From Agelaius tricolor (Eukaryota > Chordata > Aves > Passeriformes > Icteridae): a stretch of DNA of 64,000 bases. The notes under the pieces are model-generated. The model did not search any database, had not been told where the DNA came from, and was given only the letters and a program-made list of their open reading frames with translations. Below are positions 51,362-64,000 of the stretch, piece after piece. The translations under genes and the position numbers were made by a program. Location: contig JALJCS010000012.1 in assembly GCA_023055355.1 (NCBI GenBank), positions 9,646,501 through 9,710,500 of the forward strand, read 5' to 3'. Each line of letters begins with the position of its first letter. The first letter of the stretch is position 1.

Positions 51362-53840
51362 ATCATCCTTTCTGATCCCGGTTTCCAAAAAATTTTCATG
51401 CATGGCACAGTTCAGCTTTGAAGAAACAGGATGAGTATGCAATAAACCACATTTCTTCCCTCGGGAGTTTGGACTTCTCTGGATAAAAAATGAAAACAAC
51501 CCATCTCCTGGCACGGGCTGGAGCAGCAGTGGTGGCAGCTGCTGCCGGTCTTTATGGTGGAGAGCTTTGTGTCCGTCCAGGTGGCTCTCAGTGCAGGGCC
51601 CTGTGCCTGGGCAAATCAGAAATGATGGAAACACGGATGAGAGAGGTGGCACAGCAAGGCAGTGCTCAGAAGCAAGGAGCTCGGCCTCAGCCAGGGCACG
51701 GGGAATTAGGCCAAGATAAGGTGCTGGTGCTAGAAGGCTGGGCTGTCCAGGAATGGTTTCTCCACCAGCTGAGGTGGCCTTTTGTTAGGCTATTTACTAC
51801 CCAGCTCAATTTTTAAATTTTAATTAAAATGTTCTTTTCCCAAAATGTTTCATACCATCATTTCTACTCAGATCCATTTCTCAATTGAGAATGGAGATTA
51901 ATTAAAAACCAAAAAAACCACAAAAATACCCAACAGCCACCTTTTGCATATTTTTTCATATTAGCAGAGACAACCCTTGGGTATCCATTTTCTCTCAGGC
52001 ATGAAGGCAGAAAGCTGGGTAGATCATGTCAGATGCCTTGCCCAACCACTCAGCATCATGAAAACCACATGGGAAAATACCACTGAATGATTTTAGGAGC
52101 ATTTTGGTACAATCTGACATATGGAAAGGTAGCTGAAGAGCTAGACCCTGACTAGCTAGCTGAACTCAGAACTTGGAGCAGGAATCCTGGTTCTAGTCTG
52201 ACAGTCTGAGGACCTAATCCAACAGCTAAGCCCCCAAATGCCCTTCTCTTGGATCTGAGCTCATCCTCCTCACGTGAAGACTTTGTAGTCTGCCTTCAGT
52301 AGAAATGGGACAGGGAAAAGCGAGTCATGTTCCAAGCAAATGAAAATGACATGAAATTGTCCAAGTTTTGATTCCACCCACTTTGGACAGCACAGTTCCA
52401 GTCCAGTGAAGCTGGAGCTGAAGAGTAAAAGCCAGAAGCGCAGTTCCTCCCCTTGGTCGTTGCCACATTGCCCACAGCTCATTCCGTTCCTGGCTGTGGA
52501 CAACCACCTCCCAGCAGGCAAGAAGGCACTGCTCCTTCTGCTTAGCAAGTGGTTTAGGTGATCAAATTCGTGCCCACTAAACAGTTAACAAGTCAGGCTT
52601 TTTGCAAAGAGTGAGGCACCACACCTACTAAGTACTTTGCATCAACAAAGAACTAATTTGTGGAAATCAGGCAAAAATAGCTGAAGTCAAGAGGAGTTTG
52701 AGGTGAAGCTGCCTGAGATTTGCCCACCCAACCAAACAGCTGCCAAAAGGGGAGCACTGCCATCCCCTCCTTTCCCCCTACCCCACTCAGGGTCTCAGAG
52801 CCCCACCAGCTCTGCTGCCTGCCCAGTCCTTATGTGAGGTATCCCATCCTGGTAGGGGAAAAAGCCAACAATGAGCCTTTTTTCTGAATTTATCCTCTGA
52901 TTCCTTTAGCTGGGACACACTTGGTTGCTACTAGAATTAATTTCATAGATAAGTACCTATGCACAGAGATGAAAGATGCGTAGATGAAAGCAAAATTCAC
53001 TGACAAGCTGTATGTACTGTGAGGCTATACTTAAAAGCAGAGAGGTTCTTCAGATGGTATCTCACCTTAGAAAGGGCAGATTTCAAACTGTACACCACAT
53101 TGCTAATGAGGATACAGGAAATCTCATCCATTTTTTCCTCTTGATGCAAAACATCTCTTCCCACAAAAGGAAATGTTGATGTTTCCCGGTGTGATTTAGG
53201 CTGAAAGAGGAAACTGACAGGCAGAAAGTCACAGTGAAATAGAAAAACTGGCTCCAACACAAACAAGCCTAAGCTTGACAAAATAGGCTGTAGTTTTAAC
53301 AAGCAGGTTAGGAGCAGACCAAGGCGGAGGCCCTTAAAGAAATTTACTGCCTTTTGAGGCCAAAAATTTGAAAGCAACATTTCTCAAGCAGTTCAGATAG
53401 GAAATCCTGCATAAAAGGGGGGAAAAAAAGAAACTTCCCAGTTCTCATCCATGTTTTATAAAGCTAAAGAAAAAAAAATGGTAAAAGTGATAAGCCTAAA
53501 GAATTTATTGTTTCATGTATGGTTTTGACAGGTTGCCAAGAGAATGGTGCTGCTCTATGGAGAGTAGAAGAAATGACATTTTCTTTGCTTTAGATTGCTA
53601 TAAAATTTTCAGTTTTTTACAAGCCCCCAGATGGTTTTTATAACCCCTTCAGGGGTTGCAACATATTGACTGAGAAATACCAATTTATATAGCAAACTCC
53701 ACTCTCTTCTTGCTGGCAAAAATTACTGCTTTGTATCTGTGTATACACACAGTGGCTGAATATAAATAAAAACCCAAAAATAATGAGATCTGAGGCAAAA
53801 TCCACCACCTGGCAGTACATTAAATTGGATGAAATTTCCC

Positions 53841-53885
53841 TAAATTTACACTGGTGTAAATAAGAGGAATATTTGGCCCTAAATC
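53841..53885. mobile_element. possible remnant of an old palindromic sauropsid element
   Basis: ATTTACAC-TG-GTGTAAAT (53,844-53,861), an 8-bp stem palindrome, is followed closely by ATTTGGCCCTAAAT. This resembles the internal palindrome and GGGCCAAAT-type terminus of MITE-like repeats I recall from turtle and crocodilian genomes. No second terminus is identifiable, so this is tentative. Confidence 0.3.
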
Positions 53886-56800
53886 ATTTAGGTGAATTTG
53901 GGATTGACGATTAAAAAGTTTGTACTCTGTTTCACCCTGCAAACAAGTAGGCTGCCTTCATTGGTGTCAGAAATAAGGAAACATTTCCACCAACAATTCT
54001 TTGGAATTGGAGGATTTTTTATTGGCTTTCATTGTGTTCATCTGCAGTGTTTTAACTGGGAAGTATTGGTGCCTTGGGACACAGCAGGCTTACAACACAA
54101 TCACCAAAGCAGGTGACCTTAGCACCTCAGAAGGAGCAACTCTGAAATGCTTTGCCTGTAATGAGCAAATAATTACTGAAGTAAACAGTGTGTCCAGTTT
54201 TGGGGGTCTATAGACCACTATAATCATCTGTATTTTGTACATCCATGAGGGTATAAGAGAATTCTTACTGAATGGTGACTTCACAAAGAACGTCTAAATC
54301 CACAGTGGACCATGAAGAGCTCATATCCCTTGGGGGACTGAGCCTGAGCTTCTGCACTTGCCCACACTCCTGTACAATCAGGCTGGTGGTTTGGCTCACT
54401 GGGTGACTCTGGTCACTGCTGAGACTGCCTAGGTAAAAAATACCACAGTACCTGGTGCTGTGCTCCAGCTCACAGCTAGGGAGGAGGCAGCATCCCATTC
54501 TTCCTGTGCCTCAGGGTTAGGTGGTCACTTAGAACACAGGAGTGTGATTTTAATTCCTATGAAGGCAGGAGGAGAGTTGCTGGTATTCCCAAGAGAAGTC
54601 TCTGTCTACCTTGTCTGAGGCTTTTCTGGAGAAAGAGAGATTTTGGTGCCTTCCTACTTTGCATTAAAGAATTAAAAATGCATTTGAGCAGGCAGAAGGA
54701 AAGGAAGACCACGGCATTGTAGCTTCATATTTAAATCATCCTTTGGGAGGGTGGAGACAGCAGTTCTGCTCCTGGCTTGCCAGGCAGAATGCTTTTGTAT
54801 TTTACATTAGTCAGCCAGTGGATAAAATACATGAAGAACCCTTAGGCTGGTCAGAAAGTTTAACTGATATCCTCGTACTCAGCATCTCCTCTGCTCCTTT
54901 GCATTGCAATACCTCACTCTTCTTGGAGCTGAGCCTTAACCTGTGCCCTGTAGCTCTGCACAGGGAAAAGCAGAACTGCTGCACTAAACTTTCTGGCAGC
55001 TTTCATTATGCAGATTTTGAAACCTTTAGATCACAAACTTTCTCTGTCAAGGCACGCACACAGCTCCAAGCTCCTTCAGCCCCCGTCTCAGGCTGATATT
55101 AAAGCAGCAGCGAGCTGCTTCCAGATTACCTTGGATTTGTGTGGATTTAGGGCTAAGCCCCATCAGCGAGGCTGCTGCTTAAACTTTTGTGCACTGTGTT
55201 TAGGTTGTAGGACCCAAGTGAGCAGAGCTGGCCAGGTTTTAGTGTTGGTTTGACTCTTCCTGCGCACTTGGACAGCTGTTAAAAGAGCAGGCAGCAGAAC
55301 AGCTCCAGACCTGAAAGAAGGCAGCAAAGCAGACTTGGCAGAGGGAAAAAAGCACAGGCAAGTCAGCTGGCTCAGGGGAGGCAAGTCAGGGAAACGAGCC
55401 CAATGCACAAACAAAGCAAATGGCAGCCTCAGGCTGGCCCGGGCCCTGTGGGGCTGAGCCCAGCCTCGGCCAAGGCAGGGCTGCTTCCCAAGGCTGGGAC
55501 AGACACACGGCCAGGGGGATGATGTGAGTGAATGGCACCAGGTTTTGGCTGAAATGTGCCTGTTCCTTCAGGCTAGAAATGGTGCCATTTGCCATTGTAA
55601 GTACCCTATTCAAAACCACGGTCTCTATGGCACTCAGCTGAAGGACTAAAGAGCTCATCTGCAAGTGCTCAGTGCTAGGAAAAGCCAGCACTGCTGCGTC
55701 AAGCCTAAATTAACTTCCCCGTGTGGGCAGGATGTAGCGCTTAAACTCCTTTGACATGTATTTCCTAGAGACAAATGGCAATTCCCTCTGTGGCCCATCA
55801 TTTACTATCTACATAAAAGCAGAAGGAGATGATTAGAGTGGGGAACTGCCCTGCTTTTGCTATATTTAGTGCCCTGTCAGCTCAGCCTATAACATTCTGC
55901 TCTTCAGTTGTAAATAATACTCTAAGGAAGGGAATAAAATGAATATCAAACATGGAGAAGCTGGTATAGAAAAGCAGACAAAAGGCTGTAGGTCCAGAGC
56001 ACATGGGAATAAACCTTTTACTTGGGTTTAAAAGCTGAAGGAGGCATTAATGGAGCTCATCCCACCTCCTGCCCCACAGCTGAGAGCAGTAGAGGGTTGC
56101 AGTCTTTGGGGTCTTCCAGCAGAAAGCTGCATAAATCAGTGAGTCTGGCTGGCTCCTTCTGCCTGGCACCTGACAATATGGTCTGATGTGAAGGCTTCCA
56201 GCACTATACCTAAAGGAATTCTCACATTTATATTTCAAAGAGTTCTGGGAGGCTGCACATATTTCTTTTACGTGTATGTATTTAAATCTATTCAAATTTG
56301 TTCCTCTTAAGAGTGAATTCCTCATCATAAATCATCATCGGGACTTATTAGCTTAAACTCTACACAGCACACACTTGTAAGGAAAAATACAAACTATATA
56401 TTTGCCTTAAATGATCCTGTGGTATTATTTAATACCAGCTGGACATCTTACAGAAAGAAATAGATTTTCTAGCAACAGCCTCCTGAGGTAAAGTGGAATA
56501 TTCCCATTTTACAGCACAGTAATGGAGGTGGTCCGTGCATGGCTGTTGTGGACATCTATAGAAAAGATCCCAGATCTCTAGTACTTCAAAATCTTTGCTA
56601 ACCCACAGGACCAGCTTCTTCTAAAACCAGATGGAAAGGCAATGCATAAAGGAAAAGAACAAAGAAAAGGGTTTGGTTTGGTTTGTTGCCAATGAAGAGT
56701 AAAGGAAGAAAGCCATTAACAAAGCATTTTCCCATGTGATTCAAATTAGGGCAGCCCATAATGGCTGAAGACAATTGTGCTTTTATTCTTTTTCAGTGAT

Positions 56801-57442
56801 ATTTTCAAATTTGGGAAAGTTTTTGTTGTTCTTTTGCCATTCAACATAAGTAAGCTGAGTTTGGTTCCACCACCAGAATGATTCACTGCACTGAAGAAAT
56901 TCAGAACACCCCCAGTAGAGGAAGTTCATTGCTAAATTTTAAATCTTGACCACATCAATACAGATTTTTCTGTGCCAGGAAACAATTTGTCTACAGTCTA
57001 GAGGAAATGCTCTCTAACAAATGAAAAATGAATCCTGTATTGTAAACCCTACTTAAGTTCACTGGGTTGTTCGTTTTGTTTTTTTTTTTTCATGAGTAAG
57101 AAATGAGTAAAAACAAACAAACATCCTTTTGGAAATGCATCAAAAAGACACATAAAACATTAGTCAGGCTTTTAGCCATAACCTACTTGGAGATCCACGG
57201 TCTCAGTGAGTTTTTGGTCATGCTCTTCAGGAAATACACAACACATAGTTTATTCAAGATAACTTAATGCAAACAGCTTGAGGCATTTGGGTTACAAGCT
57301 GTAGGTTTCTCTATTACTGACTCATTCTTCTGGATACCTGGTGCTGGCTCTGCACTCTGCCTGAGACTGGTTTTTGTAGATTTTAGTTTCTTCAGTTCTT
57401 TCAAAATCAAAAAGAAGAAAAGAAATTATAAGAAATATAAAG

Positions 57443-57461
57443 AAAAAAAAAAAAAAAAAAA
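57443..57461. repeat. 19-base A run
   Basis: Nineteen consecutive A followed by a short AC repeat (ACACACACA-like). A possible retroposon tail, but no body is recognised. Confidence 0.7.
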
Positions 57462-58876
57462 TTACACACACAAGAATTTCAATCTTGAAGTTTCTCTTCA
57501 CTGTTTTATGGCTTCTTTTGTCTGAAAACTCCCAAAATTCAATTCTTAAAATAAATATTTATGAAACAAGCATTTGCAAAATGTGCTTGCCTGCCAACTC
57601 CAGTGAATACTTACTGATTAACCATTTTTCCAAGACTACCTGGGTGTTTTCATGCTCTCAGTTCATAATACAGTTCAGTGCATTGCCTTCTCTGGGAGCT
57701 CACACTCTGAAGCAGCAGCACATGAAGGCACTTTGCATTTGATTGAACAGAGTTTGGATCTGTTCTGCTCCATATGCTGAACATGTCTGCATAATCTATC
57801 TGCAGGAGTAAACCAAAAAGCCTGGAAGAAAGGACATTTGATATGATAAATAATGGGAAGTTGTAGAGGTGAGGCATTTAGACTACTTCCTGCATTTTAT
57901 TGATAGGGAAACAATAAAAAGCTAATATTCTCTCCAGAGATTTACAGATTAGGCATTCAGGTTTTTGGTTTGGGGTGGTGGTGTTGTGTTTTATCCACCC
58001 ATTCAAGTGACTTTTGGGGCTAACAAGTACATTGTATCCTCTGAGGATAAGTTCTGATATTCAGGCCAAGAACATGAAATCAGTTTTGATTGCTGTTCTC
58101 TTTCAGAGTCCTGTAGAGACAAACAAGGGTCAGGGGTTTGATTCCAACCTGCTTGGGTGAAACAGGCTGCTGCTGAAAGCTGGAGACAGCAAGCCATGGC
58201 CTGCTCAGCCAGCAGTGAGCACCTGAAGGCCAGAGAGATGCCATGGCTGTGATTCCCCATGGTGTGAACCACCCTCTGAGGTAATTAGCAGCTGCAGCCT
58301 GGAATCACTGGCCCCTGGGGCAGGAAGGAAGCCCAGCAGCACCAGGGCACCAGCAAACATCCCCTGCTCCTGCCTGAGCCAACCTGGCTGCATTTGTGCA
58401 CCAGGGCTTGCCCCAGGCATGGCACTTCCAGCTCTCTGTTGGCACAATCTGCCCCCATCACAGGGCTGCCAGAGCTGGCACCTCAGCCAAACCTCAGCAT
58501 CTCACCCTAGCCTGCCTCTTCCCAAAACAAAGTCAGCTTCTGAGTATGCAAGCTGAGGTGACACACAGGGAATCTTGCTTTGGTAGTGTTTAAAATAATG
58601 TGTAAGATGGCAGATCAGGCAGTGTCTGGCTAAAAAAGGTTTCTTGCCTTTCCACTAACAAACATACTTCAAGGCTTGCTTTGAAAACCCTTTCATTTCT
58701 TAGCAAGATATTTCTGGTCTCTTTATTTTCCTGCCTGCACTTGAACTCTAATCATGCTAATGATCTTCATCTTCTGTGCCTTCTGTCAGGTTTTTTTGTG
58801 ACCGCTCTAGGTCTCTAGGGCTCAGCAATTAAAAAATCAACTCTGGGTAAGGTGATTTTTTTTATATTTATATATG

Positions 58877-58924
<48 letters not shown>
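58877..58924. repeat. (TAGA)12 tetranucleotide microsatellite
   Basis: Twelve uninterrupted TAGA units, flanked by AT-rich DNA. Length and purity suggest it is polymorphic. Confidence 0.97.
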
Positions 58925-58926
<2 letters not shown>

Positions 58927-59710
58927 TAAAAGTTTCATATGTAAAAAGCACCTACCATCATATTGATAAACATTCTTTTTCTATTTTCACCTATTTATTT
59001 CTCCACTCACCACTTCTGGTGTGTTTGATGCCTCAGTGTCTTGGGTTTGCCCCTCTCCCTTCTGCATTCCAGCATCAGATTCTCCCAGGAATCCTCTCTG
59101 CTTGGGAGGAGAGGTTCTTGCCTATGGCTCACTCCAGATATCCCATTGAGTCAGTTTGTGCTACAACAACAATAAAGACAGGATTAACTGGTTCAAAGCT
59201 TAAAGAAATGATTTAAGACTTGATGGGAAAGGTCCTTTCCCATGTCCCCTTCTTAGAGATGGAGTTCAAGCTAACAATTTCTTAAGTTTCTGAAGTTTGT
59301 GACACTGCATTTTCTGCAGGCAGAAGTAGACTGAATGGTTCACAATTCAAACTCCTTCTTTCAGAAGAGGGTGGAGTTTGTTTTAGTAATGCCACACTAA
59401 TTTGTGAAATGATGTCTCCATTTTCTGAGGTACAAGGGCAGTCTGCTTCAGAGGAGTGGTATGTATGTAACAAAAAAAAAAAAAAGATGAGGTCAAATCT
59501 AATTCTTTAAGTTTAGTTTCTACTGTGTTTTAAGACTATAAGACCAACTACCCACTATCAGTCAGTCTGTAAGAAAGGTTTAATATATTACAATACAAGG
59601 TCAATATATAAAAACATATGACATAAATATTGTTTGGGGATTGGTTTGTTTGGTTTTTTGTAATTAAAAGGTAAAACCCAGCAGCACTGTGGGAGACAGT
59701 CTTAAAAAAA

Positions 59711-59770
59711 CAGAGTAAATAACAGTAAGGTTCAGAAAAATAGAGTAAATAATAGTAAGGTTCAGAAAAT
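59711..59770. repeat. 30-bp tandem duplication
   Basis: Unit AGAGTAAATAACAGTAAGG-TTCAGAAAAA type repeats at 59,711-59,740 and 59,741-59,770 with three mismatches. Confidence 0.85.
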
Positions 59771-62700
59771 TTGTTTACAACTACCAATAACAGAATGAGC
59801 ACCTTTAATCACAAAAGATATTTCTTTAGTACAAACAGCTGGACTGAAGCTTAAATGCATTACATCTGCTCAGGTCAGTGCTCACAGGGAATGATACCAC
59901 AAGGGAAAAACAAAGGAAGCAGGGAACACACAGGATGCTGCAGTGTTCCCAGGCCTCAGCCCTGCCATTCCCATGGTGTGTGGGTGTTGTGGACAGATGC
60001 AGCCCATGCCCTTGCCCTGTGGTTATCCTCCACAACTTCCCACCCACCTCATTTATTTCTGTCCCTTTGGGTGGCAGTGCCAGCGCAAACTCTGTCCAGA
60101 TGGCCAAGGCCAGGCCCTGCCACACAGAGATTGTCTCTGCCTGTCCCTTCCCTGCTGCACCAGCACAAACTCCTCTTTCTGAGGCTGCAGCAGATGCACC
60201 CATCATGGATCCTAGCACCACCAGGAAAGGGAGGGAGGATGCTCAGCCTGTCCCAGGCTGGTCACCTTTCACCATGCCAGAAGGTGGGAGGCTGGACAGT
60301 GGCCCCAGCCAGTGGTTCCCCCAGCAATTAGGAATTAATTAGGCACACTGACATCATGGAGTGAGGCTGAGCAGCTCTGGAGGGGCACATTTCCCTCCCA
60401 AGTCTGAAGCTCTGAGCACCAGGAGTATCCCTGATCCATCTTGCTGTGGCTCCACAGAGAGTGACTGCCATTTCCACAGCTATCATAACAGTTCTGGGGG
60501 TGTGTTCCAGTCTCCAGGCTGTGTGTGCTGTCTGCACTCTGAAACCACATATAAGCTGGTGGGCTCATGGACCAGTCTCAGAAAACCTCAGCTCTGCACC
60601 AAAGTCTCTCTCAGGGTCTTCCCTGGGTCAGCACCTTTTCACCCCAAACACACACAGCCCAGCAGACCAGAGATTAAAGCTACCCCTTAACCAAGACGGG
60701 ACACAGTGAACCAGAGGCTGTTCCACATCCCCTCCTTCGAAAAGAAAAACATGACTTTTTCTATTTTTGTTGTGCTGGATTGATAGTTCTGCCTTCCCTA
60801 CTGTGTTCCAGTGTCATAAGAGGGGACATAAATCAAGGTCCAAACTCCCAAGCCTTCTCTGTGCCCATCACTGCATGGACTACCCTGGCCACACAAGAAT
60901 CCTTTTTTTTTTTTTTAAACTGAAATGATCTATATTTTATTTGCAGCTTTTGTTTTGCTCTAGTCCTGGCTTGCCTCCATCCATTTTTGTCAGCTAGGAT
61001 TTTGCTGCTTTGTTTTCCAGTTGCACCATTTGGGCCCAGTGGATAAGCTGTTCAGTCAGAAAGCTCCCACACAGGCAGCAGCATCCTTGGCTCAGCCTTG
61101 CTCTTGCCCCATCAGCCTTGAGAACCCTTCAGGAATGATTGATGTGGTTGCCCCAGTGCCCTCCCTTGGGATGGCAGCACTCAGGAAAGCTGTCAGTGCT
61201 CGAGGAGAGAGGATCACCCCAGAAATGATGGCTCATTTCAGCTTGTCTCCAGAGCCACTTACCCAAGGATCATAAATACATGGATTGGGATTTCTACCTT
61301 CATGAGTTCCCAGATAATTGACACTGAGAGCTTCATTTCTGCAGCAGGACGTGGATGTGCGTCCCCCAGGTAACAACGCCATGAAGCAGCCAATATCTGC
61401 AGCTCATTTGGTGCACTCTGTGGTTCAGAGGTCAGGGAGGGCCATGTAGAACATCTGCCCAGGTTCAAATAACTGCAGCTGAGTCCCCTCACAGAGGGTT
61501 GGTTCTTCTAACTGTGCCTGGAGGGGTAGGAGGCACATGGTGTGTGAAGCAACAGGACTCAGACACCTTATGTTGCCCTGGCCTTGTGTTATCATTCTCA
61601 TGTCCTGTGGCATCAGAGGAAGCTATGTTTGGCAATCATATATCATCAGGAAGGTCCAGGAAGGTAATCCAGATGGCAATGAGCTGCATAAAGCAAATGC
61701 AGCTTTTCTGAGGAATTTCCCACTTGTTTCATACACTAGACCAAAGGTTCCTACCTGGTGCCTTTATGCCCGGCCCTTGTGACTGGTGTTTGTTCAGGCT
61801 GAACAATCATTTGTGTTAAATAAATGTTACATATCAAAGCAAGGGTTTAGTAACTTGTAGGAGAAAGGCCTAAAGTAGTTTTGAGAGAGCTCAGAGCACC
61901 AGCATGTCTCATCCATCCAATTCTTCCAAGAGCACTTCAGATTCCCTGTGCTTCTAGAGAAACCATTTCTCACAATCTCACTGTCATGACAGCCCTGGCC
62001 CCAGAGGTGCTCTGGACTTTGCTTTCTTAGGGTGGCTATTTCTGTCACAGAGGAGTTCCTGGTAGCTTGCCATGGTTTCTCTCAATAAATCTTCACACAT
62101 CCAATTTTTATAAGCTTTTTCTCCATGTTAAGTGTTGAGCAATATAATATTACATCATTTGTACTGAGTGTTCACTGTCATCAAGAACAGAGAACTGCCT
62201 ACTGGATATTATTTCCTTTCTGAGGCAAAACAAAGACATTTTTATTAAGCCTGTTTCAGTCAAATACAGCAAGTCTGACCCCAGCTTTTCACACATGTGT
62301 AGAACCAAAGTCAAGTAGCCACCAAACACCACAGCTCTCCCTTACCTTTCAGGAGTGGTCTGTTCACACTTACAGAGCAACACAGGACAACTGAATTCCA
62401 GTTCAGCAGCATTTAGAGTCCAGTCTGCATAGAAATAAATAATTACCCAACATCAAAGACAGAGAGTCAGAGCCCAGTATCCAGATACTGTATTCAAGAT
62501 GCACAGAACCTTGCTGGTCTGTTTTTGTGATCATCTTGTTCTAAGACACTGCTATTAAACAGATTCAAGGTACATCACATGTCTGGTAATGACCCCCATA
62601 CCTTCAAGACTCGATTTTCAGGTTTCCTGTTCACACACACCACATCTCTGGCACTGGCATGGCAACTGTGTGCCCAGAAGTGGCACCTGTGCCCACACAT

Positions 62701-63284
62701 GGCCAGCACCTTACCAGATGGACCTGGACTGTGCTCCCAGGTGGGACACACAGGTCCCTCAGAGCAGCTGACCCCTACTTTTATTAAGTTGTTGTCAAAA
62801 CAGTGCAGTACTAGAGCAGCAGAAGCTAAAAGCCAATTCCAAACAACGAGGACAAAACTGAGCTTACAGCTCACTCAAGCAGTGCCAGCAGCTCCTTTGA
62901 TCCTGCATCCTGCATCTTTCCTAAACGTGTTGCATTCAGCAATTCACACCTCACACCTAGGGCTAAAACACTTCTTCTCTTGTACAACCCTCTTGCCAAG
63001 CATCCCTTATATTTTATTACCAATTCCTATTGTTTGGATTGTTATTCCCTTGGCATGACTGGCTGCCTCCCAGCTGCCTCTGACACCAACAGAGGTGAAG
63101 TGGGGGAAACAAAAGCAGCAGACACTATTCCTTCAGTCCCCACCACACTCACTGCTCCATCCCTCAGACCTGGGGATCCATCCTTTCTGGATCTAGAGAG
63201 TGGAGAATTGCCACTATTAGCAAGTGGGATGGTGCTAAATTCCATTTTCTTTTTAATTCTTTATAACAATTTCTGTTGGAATGT

Positions 63285-63365
63285 TTTAAAAAAATCAAAA
63301 CTAAAGGAGAACCCAAACAAAAAACCCAACACCAACCAAAAAATTTCACAAACCAAACCAAATCA
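63285..63365. repeat. A/C-rich low-complexity tract
   Basis: AACAAAAAACCC- and AAACCAAACC-like runs similar to the tracts at 446 and 26,868. Confidence 0.6.
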
Positions 63366-64000
63366 GCCAAATTCCATTGTCCTCAACAAACCTCCTTGTC
63401 CTCAGGCTCTTCACATTTTGCCTTTTGGTGACCATTTAACAGAGACTCCCTTAACACTGACAATTATCATGGATTTTGCCATGTCTTACTGGAAATCTCT
63501 AAGCAGTCATTTGAATATCAGGCACTTTAAGATACATCATGACAGCACCATCTCTATTCACACTTCTCCAATATGCCCTTGATAAATCATCTACTGTATT
63601 TTCAACTCCTTTTCTGGATTGGCATTCAAACCTTCACTTGGTATTTCTGGAGTGTTAACAGCTGTCTCCCTATTCCTGGTGGATGCTTAGTGAAGGTTCT
63701 TGAAAATAATCTCAAACACCCAGCAGGGCTGCTCAAGCTTTCCATAGATGCACTGTGGACACCGTGAGGGGCACCGCTGCTGCAGCCACCCCTTGTGACA
63801 CTGATATCTGGGTTTGCTGAGCACTGGTTGAGATTAGAGATACACTTATAAGAGACAATGCAGAGGTGGGAAGGGAGATAAGTTGCAACATAAAAAGAGC
63901 AGATGGGGAACTGAGGCACACTTGGCTTTCAACCAAATATGCAGAGCATGCTCTATATAAAATAGGAGAGAACGAGGAGGTGGCACTGAAAACCCTTAAA

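Larger units (their letters stand above)
51021..64000. other. upstream flank of SERPINE2, no gene recognised
   Basis: About 13 kb of ordinary composition. FAM124B is the next human gene on this side, but I see none of it. Only simple repeats and one possible old element, listed separately, are identifiable. Overlapping open frames near 59.8-60.3 kb on both strands have no recognisable protein. Confidence 0.5.

Noticed and set aside
59826..60342. Three overlapping open frames (131-158 codons) on both strands
   Set aside because: Two plus-strand frames and one minus-strand frame being open at once suggests a stop-poor stretch and not a gene; no known domain.
1..64000. Search for tRNA, rRNA, snoRNA, CRISPR, retroviral or full CR1 LINE copies
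   Set aside because: No A/B-box tRNA fold, array of spaced repeats, LTR pair or CR1 3' repeat signature was seen by eye. Degraded fragments could still be present.

Overview
This is vertebrate nuclear DNA, most likely from a bird. It carries two multi-exon, spliced genes on the minus strand. Both introns and intergenic DNA are compact and almost free of recognisable interspersed repeats, and there are two sharp CpG islands. The gene pair WDFY1 - SERPINE2 is neighbouring on human 2q36 in the same orientation. I built the exon models by hand: reading conserved peptides, requiring AG/GT junctions, and checking that intron phases keep the frame through every exon.

Bases 1-19,801 (minus strand): WDFY1, a WD40-plus-FYVE endosomal PI3P-binding adaptor. 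Eleven coding exons (1,163 coding bases, 387 codons plus 2 bases) are present. The window edge cuts exon 11, removing about the last 23 residues. Its start codon lies in a CpG island (about 19.15-20.14 kb) with GC boxes and no TATA.

Bases about 20.1-27.07 kb: intergenic. It holds a GC-rich patch with a 30-bp minisatellite, a near-perfect CTCF core motif at 21,680-21,695, about 480 bp of G-rich purine-skewed DNA, and an A-rich tract. Human MRPL44 sits between these two genes, but I find no MRPL44 exon here.

Bases about 27.07-50.65 kb (minus strand): SERPINE2 (protease nexin-1 / glia-derived nexin), complete. It has a non-coding exon 1 with a good TATA box in a second CpG island, a 13.3-kb first intron, eight coding exons encoding 396 residues, and a 3'UTR with two AATAAA signals. 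The reactive loop keeps the P1 Arg - P1' Ser pair (R363-S364). One of the two N-glycosylation sequons I recall in the human protein is missing. A 312-bp hAT-like element with 16-bp perfect terminal inverted repeats lies in intron 2.

Bases about 51-64 kb: upstream flank of SERPINE2, with no gene recognised. It contains a (TAGA)12 microsatellite, short tandem duplications and a possible remnant of an old palindromic element.

The two genes have unrelated biochemical roles (endosomal signalling adaptor; secreted protease inhibitor). They are linked by conserved synteny and not by pathway. I found no RNA gene, CRISPR array or prokaryote-like system, and nothing I would call a new biological system. 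The most interesting signals are in the 21.5-22.5 kb intergenic block and the apparent absence of MRPL44.
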